A stretch of DNA of 13,370 bases, from assembly GCA_016765515.1 (NCBI GenBank), contig JAESPT010000107.1, positions 1 to 13,370 of the forward strand, given 5' to 3'. Shown in pieces: positions 6,941 through 13,370 of this stretch. Every line of letters starts with the position of its first letter. The first letter of the stretch is position 1. The DNA is from Sneathiella sp. (GTDB lineage Bacteria > Pseudomonadota > Alphaproteobacteria > Sneathiellales > Sneathiellaceae). The notes under the pieces are model-generated. The model was given only the letters and a program-made list of their open reading frames with translations. It did not search any database and was not told the DNA's origin. A program made the position numbers and the translations under genes.

Positions 6941-6968
6941 TTGACATTTCAATATATGAAATTATGAT
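6941..6968 (+). promoter_or_regulatory. Sigma70-like promoter of the IclR gene
   Basis: TTGACA (6941-6946), 16 bases, then TATGAT (6963-6968): six of six and five of six matches. It lies upstream of the IclR ATG at 7022 and overlaps the inverted repeats of the presumed IclR operator, which suggests negative autoregulation. Confidence 0.6.
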
Positions 6969-6973
6969 TTCAT
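6946..6973. promoter_or_regulatory. Candidate IclR operator
   Basis: Three alternating hexamers occur in a row: ATTTCA (6946-6951), TGAAAT (6957-6962) and ATTTCA (6967-6972). The last two extend to an imperfect palindrome with 7-bp arms, ATGAAAT-TATG-ATTTCAT (6956-6973), similar in layout to the E. coli IclR box TGGAAATNATTTCCA. The site overlaps the IclR promoter and the start region of the divergent ThDP enzyme transcript, so one protein could control both genes. Confidence 0.6.
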
Positions 6974-6974
6974 T

Positions 6975-7003
6975 AATATCACATTTGCAGTTTTTTGAGT
7001 CAA
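6975..7003 (-). promoter_or_regulatory. Candidate promoter of the ThDP enzyme gene
   Basis: On the minus strand, TTGACT (complement of 6998-7003) is followed after 17 bases by GATATT (complement of 6975-6980). The match is moderate. The predicted start of transcription would fall inside the palindrome at 6956-6973, which would suit repression by the divergently encoded IclR protein. Confidence 0.4.
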
Positions 7004-7021
7004 GCCTCGCGGAGGAACCCG

Positions 7022-7783
7022 ATGGCGACCCCTGTTAACAATTCGGTTGTGAAATCTTTCGCGATCCTAGATATTTTTGATGATCACCGCGACGAGATTA
7101 CTACGCTGGATGTGGTGACGCGTTTGGGTTTCAATACGGTAACGGCGCACCGTTTTTTAAAGACCCTGGTGCATGTCGGGGCACTGATCTCGCCGCACAA
7201 AGGCGTCTATCGGTTAGGGTTTAAACTTGTCGATTATGGAGTGCAGGCCAACTCCTCCAAACAGTTGGCATTTCTCCTGCAACCGTTCCTTAATGCTCTT
7301 GCGGCGCAAACTAACGAAGGCGCCATGGCGACTGTTTTTGACGGATCGGCTGTGACATGTATCGCAACAGCCTATTCGGATCAGGCTTTTGTGTTTAATG
7401 CACGCGTTGGCGCTCGCCATGAAGCCTATGCGACAGCAAATGGTAAAATTTGGCTCGCCAATATTGGGCCGGACCGACTTGAAAGCTATCTTGTCTCCAA
7501 TGAACTGCTTCCGCTTTCTGAAAATACCCTGACGGATCGAGAGGCGCTGCTTAACGAGTTAGAGAAGGTGCGTAACGCTGGGTATGCAACAAATCACAGT
7601 GAACGGGAGACGGGTTTGCATGCCATTGCCGTTCCGGTATTTTCCAGAACCGGTGAAATGGTTGCCGGAGTATCGGTTTTTGCGCCTGCGCAACGCATGG
7701 ATCCTGAGAATGAGAAGAATATACTCGAAATTTTGATGGGCATTGTCAAGCGCGTGCAATCGGCTCTCTACGGAGCGTCATAG
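7022..7783 (+). CDS. IclR-family transcriptional regulator
   Basis: A 253-residue regulator. The N-terminal winged helix-turn-helix (about 5-67) shows SVVKSFAILDIF, TLDVVTRLGFNTVTAHRFLKTL and the wing GVYRLGFKLVDYG. The C-terminal effector domain has the characteristic IclR segments RVGARHEAYATANGKIWLA (128-146), then GYATNHSERETGLHAIAVPVF (187-207) and GVSVFAP. The ATG at 7022 is supported by GGAGGA six bases upstream; an in-frame TTG at 6995 has no such support. IclR proteins usually respond to a small aromatic or aliphatic acid and control an adjacent catabolic gene; the divergent ThDP enzyme is the natural target. The stop is only 6 bases from the stop of the convergent 73-residue gene. 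Confidence 0.95.
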   Translation: MATPVNNSVVKSFAILDIFDDHRDEITTLDVVTRLGFNTVTAHRFLKTLVHVGALISPHKGVYRLGFKLVDYGVQANSSKQLAFLLQPFLNALAAQTNEGAMATVFDGSAVTCIATAYSDQAFVFNARVGARHEAYATANGKIWLANIGPDRLESYLVSNELLPLSENTLTDREALLNELEKVRNAGYATNHSERETGLHAIAVPVFSRTGEMVAGVSVFAPAQRMDPENEKNILEILMGIVKRVQSALYGAS

Positions 7784-7789
7784 CATTCC

Positions 7790-8011
7790 TCAATTCAATT
7801 TCGAATGGCGGCGACTAGCCTCTATTTGATTAGCCAGATTGATCAACGCCTGACCTAGCTCAAGGGCTGTCGCGGGCGTGAGCTCGGGGGCGTTACCATC
7901 GGCACCCTCCGTTGAAAGAATTCGAATAGTTTCCGGATGATCTGCATTGAGAGAAATCGAGATCTCGACACTGCTGCCAAAATCACCCTCAAAATTGTGT
8001 TTATCGGTCAT
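7790..8011 (-). CDS. Small hypothetical protein, 73 residues
   Basis: Not recognised. It is a short, acidic, soluble-looking protein with no signal peptide or membrane segment. The N-terminal half looks like a strand (VEISISLNAD, 15-24) followed by a second strand (ETIRILSTEG). The C-terminal half has LTPATALELGQALINLANQIEASRR, which would make one long amphipathic helix. This strand-plus-helix layout occurs in many small proteins of unknown role. An upstream GAGAAGAG lies near the ATG. It converges with the IclR gene and diverges from the 120-residue gene. It could be real or spurious; a consistent start and amphipathic helix favour real. Confidence 0.6.
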   Translation of the reverse strand: MTDKHNFEGDFGSSVEISISLNADHPETIRILSTEGADGNAPELTPATALELGQALINLANQIEASRRHSKLN

Positions 8012-8264
8012 AGTCTCTTCTCATTTGTTTGCTGAACGCAATTTAACATAAAAAATGTGGAATTTACGCGTGCGAATGTTCTTTATGGTTGAGCGTTGGT
8101 TGTTTTTTTGCCGAGGCCAAACATGTGGTTGGTTTGTATTATGATCGACACTAGCTCAAGATAAAAATAATTGAATATTCGGGTGAGAAACGCATTTGGG
8201 GATTGCATATGACATAAAATCGACTAGCTCATTGAGAGCGGGGGAGAATATAAGGAATTGATAG
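8012..8264. other. AT-rich divergent spacer with an imperfect direct repeat
   Basis: The gap between two divergent small genes contains no evident coding region. ATCGACACTAGCTCA (8144-8158) and ATCGACTAGCTCA (8219-8231) are near-identical, differing by a 2-base insertion; the shared 9-mer ACTAGCTCA repeats at a spacing of 73 bases, close to seven helical turns. This could bind a looping regulator upstream of the 120-residue gene. No clear -35/-10 pair was found. Confidence 0.3.
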
Positions 8265-8627
8265 ATGACGGATGCGCCGACTGCTGACAATGCCCATGAA
8301 CCCGATGTGTTTAGCCGCGGAAGTTTGACTTTAACCTATGAACTTATTCGTAAAAGCGATGCCGAACTTGCGTTAGCTGTCCGCAATATTTGTCAGGGTG
8401 ACTCCTTGCCCCGGAATCCTAAAGCAGAAAATAACAAAAATTCTGACTATTTCAGGGTTGGACTGGATTCCTTTCAGGTCCGTGCCATTGTCGAAGGCTT
8501 GATGACACTTGAAAACGCAGACCCCGGCAGAGCCATATTGGCCAAAGCGCTTATCGAGGATTGGATGCAGTTGGCTCAGAAAATGATTGATGAACTTCCC
8601 AATGAAGAAAAGCCGACCATACACTGA
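8265..8627 (+). CDS. Hypothetical protein, 120 residues
   Basis: Not recognised. A soluble-looking, mildly acidic protein without signal peptide or membrane segment. The N-terminus is polar and probably disordered (TDAPTADNAHEPDV). A strand-like LTLTYELIR and then helix DAELALAVRNI follow, a polar loop (NPKAENNKNSD, 52-62), and two helices at about 69-83 and 88-113 ending in PNEEKP. No catalytic or metal motif stands out. AAGGAA about 8 bases upstream supports the ATG start. A likely terminator lies about 40 bases beyond the stop, so it appears to be a single-gene transcript. Confidence 0.7.
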   Translation: MTDAPTADNAHEPDVFSRGSLTLTYELIRKSDAELALAVRNICQGDSLPRNPKAENNKNSDYFRVGLDSFQVRAIVEGLMTLENADPGRAILAKALIEDWMQLAQKMIDELPNEEKPTIH

Positions 8628-8668
8628 GAAAATATAACCGGACGCGTGATCTGAAAGTGGCAATATCT

Positions 8669-8704
8669 CCTGCTTTGGCCAAAAAGGAGCAGGGCAAGTT
8701 TTTT
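8669..8704 (+). terminator. Probable intrinsic terminator after the 120-residue gene
   Basis: CCTGCT (8669-8674) pairs with AGCAGG (8688-8693) around a 13-base loop that contains TTTGGCCAAA, and TTTTTT starts at 8699. It begins about 40 bases after the stop codon. A shorter alternative stem CTCCT/AGGAG is also possible. Confidence 0.55.
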
Positions 8705-8817
8705 ATTGGGAAATTCCTATCACGCCTTTACCATTAGATAAAAGTTAATTAGAATTAATTTATGTATAAACCGCAATTTACCTAATCATATTGGGCCATT
8801 AATCAGGAACGGGGGCG

Positions 8818-10359
8818 ATGACCACACTTAGCCTTGTCAATGACAGCTTAAGAGCACACGCACCTGAGCCCGCTTGGTCGATGCGCGTGCGCCGGCGGGG
8901 ATACCAGCGGATGTTGGTGGTCAGCTCTCAAATAAATTATTACTATTTTTGGGAAAAGCGCTGGTTCTTCATCTCTATGCTCATTGGCTACACATTGCTA
9001 AACATACCTCCTCCAGAAGGTTTATCCCACGAGGGAATGGTTGTCCTCGCCATGTCAATCGTCGCGACCATTCTGTTTATCACGGAGCCGGTTCCCCTGC
9101 CGACGGTTGCGTTGCTGATAATCGTCGGGCAGATATTTCTACTGGGTATCTCCTCGACAGAAGTCGCCCGCAGTTTGATGACGGATTCAGTGCTGTTTAT
9201 CATGGGATCACTGATGTTGGCTGTGGCCGTAGTTAAACAAAAACTTGATAAACGAATTGCCTGGCTCATCATCCGGTTTACCGGCACCAAAACCGTAAAT
9301 ATTTGCTTCGGTATCTCCGTTGTCTCCGGATTGTTGGCATCTTTTATCGGGGAACACACGGTTGCTGCCATGATGTTGCCGGTTGGGGTCACACTGATCA
9401 CCTTGACATCGGATGACCCGAAACAAGTCCGTAATCTGGCTGCAGTACTGCTGTTTTCAATCTGTTACGGGGCGTCTGTCGCGGGCATTGGAACACCGTC
9501 TGGCGGTGCCCGTAATGCGATCATGATTGGCTATTGGAAAGAGTTTTTCTACGATCCAACCAACCCGGAAACAAACAAGTTTCTCATCGATTATGTAACG
9601 TGGATGATCTACGCCTACCCCATGTTTCTGATACAGCTTCCTTTGGTAACGGTGATCCTGCTTTGGACCTTCAAGCCGGAAGTCACCGTCTTGGGCCGGG
9701 CGGCTGCAAAATTACGACAGGAAATACTGCTTCAAGGGCCTATGCGCCCCAGTGACTGGGTCTCTATTATTTTGTTTGCCGGCATTTTATATAGTTGGGT
9801 TTTTATCTCCTCTGACGTTGGGATGGGGACCATTGCTATCCTGGGGGCCGCTGTTTTCCTCATCGCTGGTCTGGTTCGTTGGGAAGATCTCAATTCCGGC
9901 GTCAATTGGGGGGTTGTTCTCCTTTATGCCGCGGCGATTTCCTTAGGGGTGCAAATGCAACAAACCGGAGCGGCGGAATGGATTGCCGAAAATTTCCTGT
10001 CTATTCTTGAACCGATTGGCGCAGATAGCGGTGTCGGCCTTTGGGCCGCTGTCTCGGTTTTAACAACAGCGGTCACAAATACCATGTCAAACGGCGCCGC
10101 CGTTGCTGTTTTAGGGCCAATTGTATTGAAGCTGGCAACGGTTGCGGGCGAGAGCCCCATTATCCTGGGGTTCGTTACTTCTATTTCCTCCGCATTTGCC
10201 TATCTTACAGTGGTTGGGACACCCGCCTGCACAATTGTCTACGCGTCTGGTTATCTGAAAACCACCGATTTTCTGAAGGTTGGGTGGCGAATGATGATCA
10301 TGTCCATTTGTATCATGCTGGCGTCGGCGTCGGTATATTGGCCGCTGATTGAGAGTTGA
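8818..10359 (+). CDS. DASS/SLC13-family transporter, substrate unknown
   Basis: A 513-residue inner-membrane protein with about 11-12 hydrophobic segments and an inverted-repeat layout typical of the divalent anion:sodium symporter family. A basic cytoplasmic N-terminus (to about residue 48) precedes the first membrane segment. In canonical members each half has an SNT motif and a TPIGTPPN-like motif. Here the first half has GEHTVAAMMLP (178-187) and GIGTPSGGARN (223-233); the second has TNTMSNGAAVAVLGP (420-434) and VVGTPACTIVYASGYL (465-480). So the SNT and PPN residues are substituted, and Na+ coupling or dicarboxylate use cannot be assumed. The next gene starts 9 bases after the stop with its own strong ribosome site. 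The start has AGGAACGGGGGCG upstream of the ATG. Carboxylates, sulfate or another small anion are possible substrates. Confidence 0.85.
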   Translation: MTTLSLVNDSLRAHAPEPAWSMRVRRRGYQRMLVVSSQINYYYFWEKRWFFISMLIGYTLLNIPPPEGLSHEGMVVLAMSIVATILFITEPVPLPTVALLIIVGQIFLLGISSTEVARSLMTDSVLFIMGSLMLAVAVVKQKLDKRIAWLIIRFTGTKTVNICFGISVVSGLLASFIGEHTVAAMMLPVGVTLITLTSDDPKQVRNLAAVLLFSICYGASVAGIGTPSGGARNAIMIGYWKEFFYDPTNPETNKFLIDYVTWMIYAYPMFLIQLPLVTVILLWTFKPEVTVLGRAAAKLRQEILLQGPMRPSDWVSIILFAGILYSWVFISSDVGMGTIAILGAAVFLIAGLVRWEDLNSGVNWGVVLLYAAAISLGVQMQQTGAAEWIAENFLSILEPIGADSGVGLWAAVSVLTTAVTNTMSNGAAVAVLGPIVLKLATVAGESPIILGFVTSISSAFAYLTVVGTPACTIVYASGYLKTTDFLKVGWRMMIMSICIMLASASVYWPLIES

Positions 10360-10368
10360 GGAGGGAGG

Positions 10369-11358
10369 ATGCCGTTCAAATCCAATACGAAATCCACGCT
10401 GGAATTAGACAAAGAACTCCGGGCGTTTCGCAAGACCAGATTTAGGCTGTTAATCTGTATCGATGGTTCTGATGAATCCTATGAGGGGTTGAAGCTGGCT
10501 TCCAAATTGGGGCGTAACCATGATGTGGATATTGTCCTTCTTTATGTCCGGCCGATAGATCAAGGCCTTCGATCCGGCGGACTACAGCTCAGGGTCGTCC
10601 GGGAAAATATGCTTGAATGGGGATTGGAATTACCGGGTATCAAATATCTGAAAAAGGGATTGGATATTTTAATCGGCGAGAAGGGCATGGCTGCAGATTG
10701 GACCGAAAAGTCCACTCATACGGATGTTTGGGGGGATCCTATGGGCGACAACAAAATCGAATATCGTCACGATACAGGCAGAAGTATTGTGATGAAATTG
10801 AAGACAGCGCCTGATCCTGCAAGCGGCATATTGGATCAATATGAACTTGGGCCCTACAACTTGATTGTCATGGGAGAGCCCAGTCGCTGGCGCGGCGAAT
10901 TAATGTCTTTTTGGAATGCGGGTGTTGTCCAGAAAGTTGCCATGTTATCTCTCTGTTCGGTCATGGTGGCCCGCAAGCGGGAGAATGTGGAGGGGCATTT
11001 GATCTGCACAGACGGGAGCGAGAACTCTCTTGATTCCGTCCGCAGGCAAGCTGTCTTGGCGCAATATCTGGAAAGTCCAATAACTCTGCTCTGCGTAACC
11101 CCGCTTAAAGAAGACCTTGATAAAATCAAATACACGGTGGAGAAAACCAGACTCAGTTTGGAAAAATCAGGGATTTCCATCAAAGAAACGCGCGCAATAG
11201 TCGGTGATCCAGTGGAAAAAATTACTGAAATTGGAGCAGATTTTGCGGTGATCGCCGTCTCTGATTCCGGCAAGTCCAGTATGAAACGCTTTATCCTGGG
11301 CAGCGTCGCTTTTAACGTTATGGGCAAAGCAAAGACGTCCGTATTAAACGCTCGGTAA
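10369..11358 (+). CDS. Tandem-domain universal stress protein (UspA family)
   Basis: A 329-residue protein with two UspA-like domains. Domain 1 begins at FRLLICIDGSDESYEGLKLA (25-44) and ends with VMGEPSRWRGELM ... SVMVAR near 201. Domain 2 begins at HLICTDGSENS (210-220) and ends with IAVSDSGKSSMKRFILGSVAFNVM (295-318), which resembles the ATP-binding G-x2-G-x9-G-(S/T) motif. In domain 1 this motif is degenerate, and an insertion of about 75 residues (GGLQLR ... YRHDTG) separates the first strand-helix units from the end of the fold. The gene follows the DASS transporter by 9 bases, with GAGGAGGGAGG just before the ATG. The likely role is a nucleotide-binding accessory or regulatory subunit of the transporter or a stress response factor; the link is inferred from layout only. 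Confidence 0.88.
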   Translation: MPFKSNTKSTLELDKELRAFRKTRFRLLICIDGSDESYEGLKLASKLGRNHDVDIVLLYVRPIDQGLRSGGLQLRVVRENMLEWGLELPGIKYLKKGLDILIGEKGMAADWTEKSTHTDVWGDPMGDNKIEYRHDTGRSIVMKLKTAPDPASGILDQYELGPYNLIVMGEPSRWRGELMSFWNAGVVQKVAMLSLCSVMVARKRENVEGHLICTDGSENSLDSVRRQAVLAQYLESPITLLCVTPLKEDLDKIKYTVEKTRLSLEKSGISIKETRAIVGDPVEKITEIGADFAVIAVSDSGKSSMKRFILGSVAFNVMGKAKTSVLNAR

Positions 11359-11408
11359 AAGCTCTGTAAATCCATATTGAGCCAAAGCTGGCCGCAGTTG
11401 CCCTTGCT

Positions 11409-11732
11409 CTAACTTCCCGTTGAGAAAAAGACTTCCCTCGTGAACTGGGTATAATCGGATTCGAACAACATGATCGCGAGAAAAAGCAGGATTAACGAAG
11501 GGGGCGTTATGACGGCATAAATGAGAGCTACGCGTTCCCAGGCCATATGCATGAAGAAGGCAATAATCAGGCTGGCTTTCGCGAACATGAAGATCAGGAT
11601 GAGTGACCAGCGTAAATATCCCTCAAAATTGTAATAATCCACCATGTAGGAGAAGAAACTCAAGACAAAGAGCAAGCCCCAGATCCACAGGTAGATGCTT
11701 ATCGGATGTTGTTGTCCTTGTTCGCTCGACAT
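11409..11732 (-). CDS. Cytochrome c oxidase subunit IV, bacterial type
   Basis: A 107-residue membrane protein with three predicted helices at about 12-31, 41-63 and 68-90. The conserved core FAKASLIIAFFMHM (50-63) is characteristic of the small subunit IV of bacterial haem-copper oxidases. It stabilises the complex rather than binding haem. ATG 11732 is preferred: GAGGA lies 5 bases upstream. Upstream in-frame GTG codons at 11747/11744 would overlap the preceding gene and lack support. It is the last gene of the oxidase operon, following the second subunit III gene by 8 bases, and it converges with the USP gene. Confidence 0.9.
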   Translation of the reverse strand: MSSEQGQQHPISIYLWIWGLLFVLSFFSYMVDYYNFEGYLRWSLILIFMFAKASLIIAFFMHMAWERVALIYAVITPPSLILLFLAIMLFESDYTQFTREVFFSTGS

Positions 11733-11740
11733 GACGGTCC

Positions 11741-12469
11741 TCACCACAAATAGAAGAATGCAAAAATGAAAACCCAGACCAAATCAACGAAATGCCAATA
11801 GAGGCCCATGATTTCAACGATTTCATAATTTCCTTTTCGGCTCGTGAAGAACCCTCGTCGTTCATTATCAAAATCACCACGCCAGACTTTTCGCGCTACA
11901 ATTAATAAGAATAAAACCCCAATGGAGACGTGGAAGCCGTGAAACCCTGTGATCATGAAAAAGGTGGACCCGAACTGGTGAGCACCAAAGGGATTGCCCC
12001 ACGGCCTGACACCTTCATGGATTAACTTTGTCCACTCAAAAACCTGCATACCGACAAAGGACGCCCCGAACAAGGCGGTGAGCAGGATAAGAAATGTCGT
12101 CGTTCGTCGATCTTTGGCATATCCATATTTGACGGCAATCGCCATGGTGCCACTACTGCTGATCAGGATGAACGTCATGATGGCGATCAGCAGGAGCGGA
12201 AATGGCTCCCCATTGACATTAAGTGAGAAGACTTGACTTGTATTGGGCCAGGGGACCTTGGTTGAGTTGCGCACGGTCATGTAGGAGACAAGGAATACCC
12301 CGAATATGAAAGTATCGCTCAGTAGAAAAACCCACATCATGGCTTTCCCCCACGGAACCTGCTTGAATGCCTGCTGGTCTGAAGACCAGTCTTTGGTAAA
12401 GCTGGACAAACCGGTCGCGCTGCCGTGATCTGTTTCCGGAACTGAATCAGTTAAATGAGACTGCACCAT
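11741..12469 (-). CDS. ctaE: Cytochrome c oxidase subunit III
   Basis: A 242-residue integral membrane protein with five predicted helices (about 45-66, 91-112, 125-147, 165-192, 219-241), the five-helix form common in bacteria. It shows hallmark features: FLLSDTFIFGVFLVSY (48-63) with acidic D52 where many family members have glutamate, VFEW (143-146), TGFHGFHVSIG (174-184), and EIMGLYWHFVDLVWVF (219-234). Subunit III binds lipid and supports the proton and oxygen paths of subunit I. Start ATG 12469 is favoured over GTG 12478 by spacing from GGTGG. The first 19 bases overlap the end of the preceding 221-residue subunit III-like gene, so translational coupling is likely. A polar N-terminus of about 40 residues precedes helix 1. 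Confidence 0.93.
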   Translation of the reverse strand: MVQSHLTDSVPETDHGSATGLSSFTKDWSSDQQAFKQVPWGKAMMWVFLLSDTFIFGVFLVSYMTVRNSTKVPWPNTSQVFSLNVNGEPFPLLLIAIMTFILISSSGTMAIAVKYGYAKDRRTTTFLILLTALFGASFVGMQVFEWTKLIHEGVRPWGNPFGAHQFGSTFFMITGFHGFHVSIGVLFLLIVARKVWRGDFDNERRGFFTSRKGNYEIVEIMGLYWHFVDLVWVFIFAFFYLW

Positions 12470-13116
12470 GTTTTCCACCGTTCTTCAGGAAATAAGGTCA
12501 GGAATTGAGGGACTGACACGAAAATGACAATCCAAATCAGAAGTAGGAAATGCCAGTAATGGGCTAACAAGCGGGTCGTCTGGGCAAGGGCCGCTGGATT
12601 TTCACCCCGAAATGCTTTTAGAGCCGTATGAAGCCAGACGATTAGCCCGCCCAGTAAATGGACACCATGAAGGCCTGTCAGCAAATAGAAAAAACCGTTT
12701 ATGGGGTTTACGCTTGCGTAAAATCCAAGATCCACCAGCTCTCTCCAGGCAAGGAGTTGGCCCAAAACAAAGGTTAGGCTCAATAGTCCGGCAAGGAGCA
12801 GATTATTTTTAAACGGCCCCATTCTACCCGTAGCGGCCGCAGATTGCGCCCGCATATAGACAAGGCTGCATAGGATCAACACGATAGTGTTAACCCACAG
12901 CAGGGAGGGTTCCGGCAGGCCGCGCCAGTCTGGAAAGACGATGCGGCCAGAATAAGCCACATAGAGGAGCAAAAACAGAACAGTCACCACGCCAAGGAAA
13001 ATTCTGAGACCCAGAGTAGCCGGGGAGGCTTGAAACGCACTCCCCTGAAACTGGTCATCCAGAAGAGCCTGCTCCCTAGTCCAGGGTTTGCTTGTTACTG
13101 TTTTGAACAAGCTCAT
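12451..13116 (-). CDS. Second subunit III-family protein of cytochrome oxidase
   Basis: A 221-residue membrane protein with five predicted helices (about 36-56, 71-90, 104-124, 139-164, 184-206). Family signatures are TGLHGVHLLGG (147-157) and LLAHYWHFLLLIWIVIF (183-199). The helix-1 position that is acidic in most subunit III proteins (often glutamate, aspartate in the next gene) has only neutral residues here (LFLLLYVAYSG). It lies directly between subunit I and the regular subunit III, starts by ATGA overlap with the subunit I stop, and overlaps the next gene by 19 bases. Similar gene pairs of subunit III paralogues occur in some proteobacterial oxidase operons, including the Bradyrhizobium coxMNOP type. 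It may sit in the same complex beside the first subunit III, or be an alternative subunit; its exact role is unknown. Confidence 0.88.
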   Translation of the reverse strand: MSLFKTVTSKPWTREQALLDDQFQGSAFQASPATLGLRIFLGVVTVLFLLLYVAYSGRIVFPDWRGLPEPSLLWVNTIVLILCSLVYMRAQSAAATGRMGPFKNNLLLAGLLSLTFVLGQLLAWRELVDLGFYASVNPINGFFYLLTGLHGVHLLGGLIVWLHTALKAFRGENPAALAQTTRLLAHYWHFLLLIWIVIFVSVPQFLTLFPEERWKTWCSLI

Positions 13117-13370
13117 GTGGGCTCCGCCTGGACTCCATTGGGGCTGTCTGGATCCACTTCTACATCCGCCGTTGCCATATTCTGCGGAATAAAATCATCT
13201 TTCGCACCAGGAACACTGTAGTCATAGGCCCAGCGATGAACCACGGGCAAATCTTCGCCGAAATTTCCGTGCTTGGGCGGCATATGTGTGGTTTGCCATT
13301 CCAATGTGGTTGCCTGCCAGGGGTTTTTCTCGGATATTTTACCCTTAAATGTGCTCCAGACCAGATTGAA
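13113..13370 (-). CDS. ctaD: Cytochrome c oxidase subunit I, C-terminal 85 residues (cut by the window edge)
   Basis: The 3' end of a subunit I gene that runs past the right edge of the window. The visible reading frame starts at FNLVWSTFKGK and contains NPWQATTLEWQT, the characteristic C-terminal segment of haem-copper oxidase subunit I, followed by PPKHGNF and VVHRWAYDYS. The last 40 residues are acidic and polar (DDFIPQNMATADVEVDPDS) and could be a cytoplasmic tail. The TGA stop overlaps the ATG of the next gene by ATGA. The catalytic haem and CuB ligands lie outside the window. Assignment rests on this C-terminal signature and the operon; whether it is aa3 or another A-type oxidase cannot be decided here. 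Confidence 0.93.
   Translation of the reverse strand, partial: FNLVWSTFKGKISEKNPWQATTLEWQTTHMPPKHGNFGEDLPVVHRWAYDYSVPGAKDDFIPQNMATADVEVDPDSPNGVQAEPT

Noticed and set aside
6995..7021. Upstream TTG start of the IclR gene
   Set aside because: ATG 7022 has a strong GGAGGA at correct spacing, while the TTG has none.
8988..9401. 137-codon minus-strand open frame
   Set aside because: It is a shadow inside the transporter, which has clear family motifs in the plus-strand frame.
10854..11375. 173-codon minus-strand open frame
   Set aside because: It lies almost wholly across the USP gene, whose second USP domain is clear on the plus strand.
1..13370. CRISPR array, tRNA, rRNA, insertion sequence or phage genes
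   Set aside because: No regular repeats with spacers, no cloverleaf-like segments noticed, and no transposase, integrase or phage-like reading frames.

Overview
The window looks like chromosomal DNA of a Gram-negative proteobacterium, most likely a marine or soil alphaproteobacterium. This is inferred from roughly balanced base composition, the gene families (GlcG-like DUF336, COG4091-type SAF oxidoreductase, DASS transporter with tandem USP) and an aa3-type oxidase operon with two subunit III genes. The genus cannot be fixed from sequence alone. No tRNA, rRNA, CRISPR array or insertion sequence was seen.

Region 1 (about 1-7,783) resembles an uncharacterised catabolic locus. It holds a small GlcG/HbpS (DUF336) protein and a TauD/TfdA-type Fe(II)/2-oxoglutarate dioxygenase on the minus strand. 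Divergent from these are a PhyH/EctD-like Fe(II)/2-oxoglutarate dioxygenase and a COG4091 NAD(P)-dependent oxidoreductase with a C-terminal SAF domain, closely spaced in one operon. A LysR regulator follows, then a convergent thiamine-diphosphate enzyme of the acetolactate synthase/benzoylformate decarboxylase superfamily, and a divergent IclR regulator. Each regulator has a good sigma70-like promoter (TTGACA-N16-TAAAAT and TTGACA-N16-TATGAT) embedded in inverted repeats that look like operators. A third inverted repeat (TACTGTA-N7-TACAGTA) lies between the two dioxygenases. The inferred theme is two hydroxylations, an NAD-linked oxidation and a ThDP-dependent C-C bond cleavage or ligation of an unknown organic acid or amine, under LysR and IclR control.

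Region 2 (about 7,790-8,817) has two small unrecognised genes, one on each strand, facing away from a 250-base AT-rich spacer with an imperfect direct repeat. A hairpin-plus-T-run terminator candidate follows the second gene.

Region 3 (8,818-11,358) is a tightly spaced pair: a DASS/SLC13-type anion or carboxylate transporter with atypical ion-binding motifs, and a tandem-domain universal stress protein.

Region 4 (11,409-13,370, minus strand) is the 3' part of a haem-copper cytochrome oxidase operon: the C-terminus of subunit I, two consecutive subunit III-family proteins, and a small subunit IV. Genes overlap or nearly touch, so they are probably translationally coupled. Subunit II and the rest of subunit I would lie beyond the right edge.
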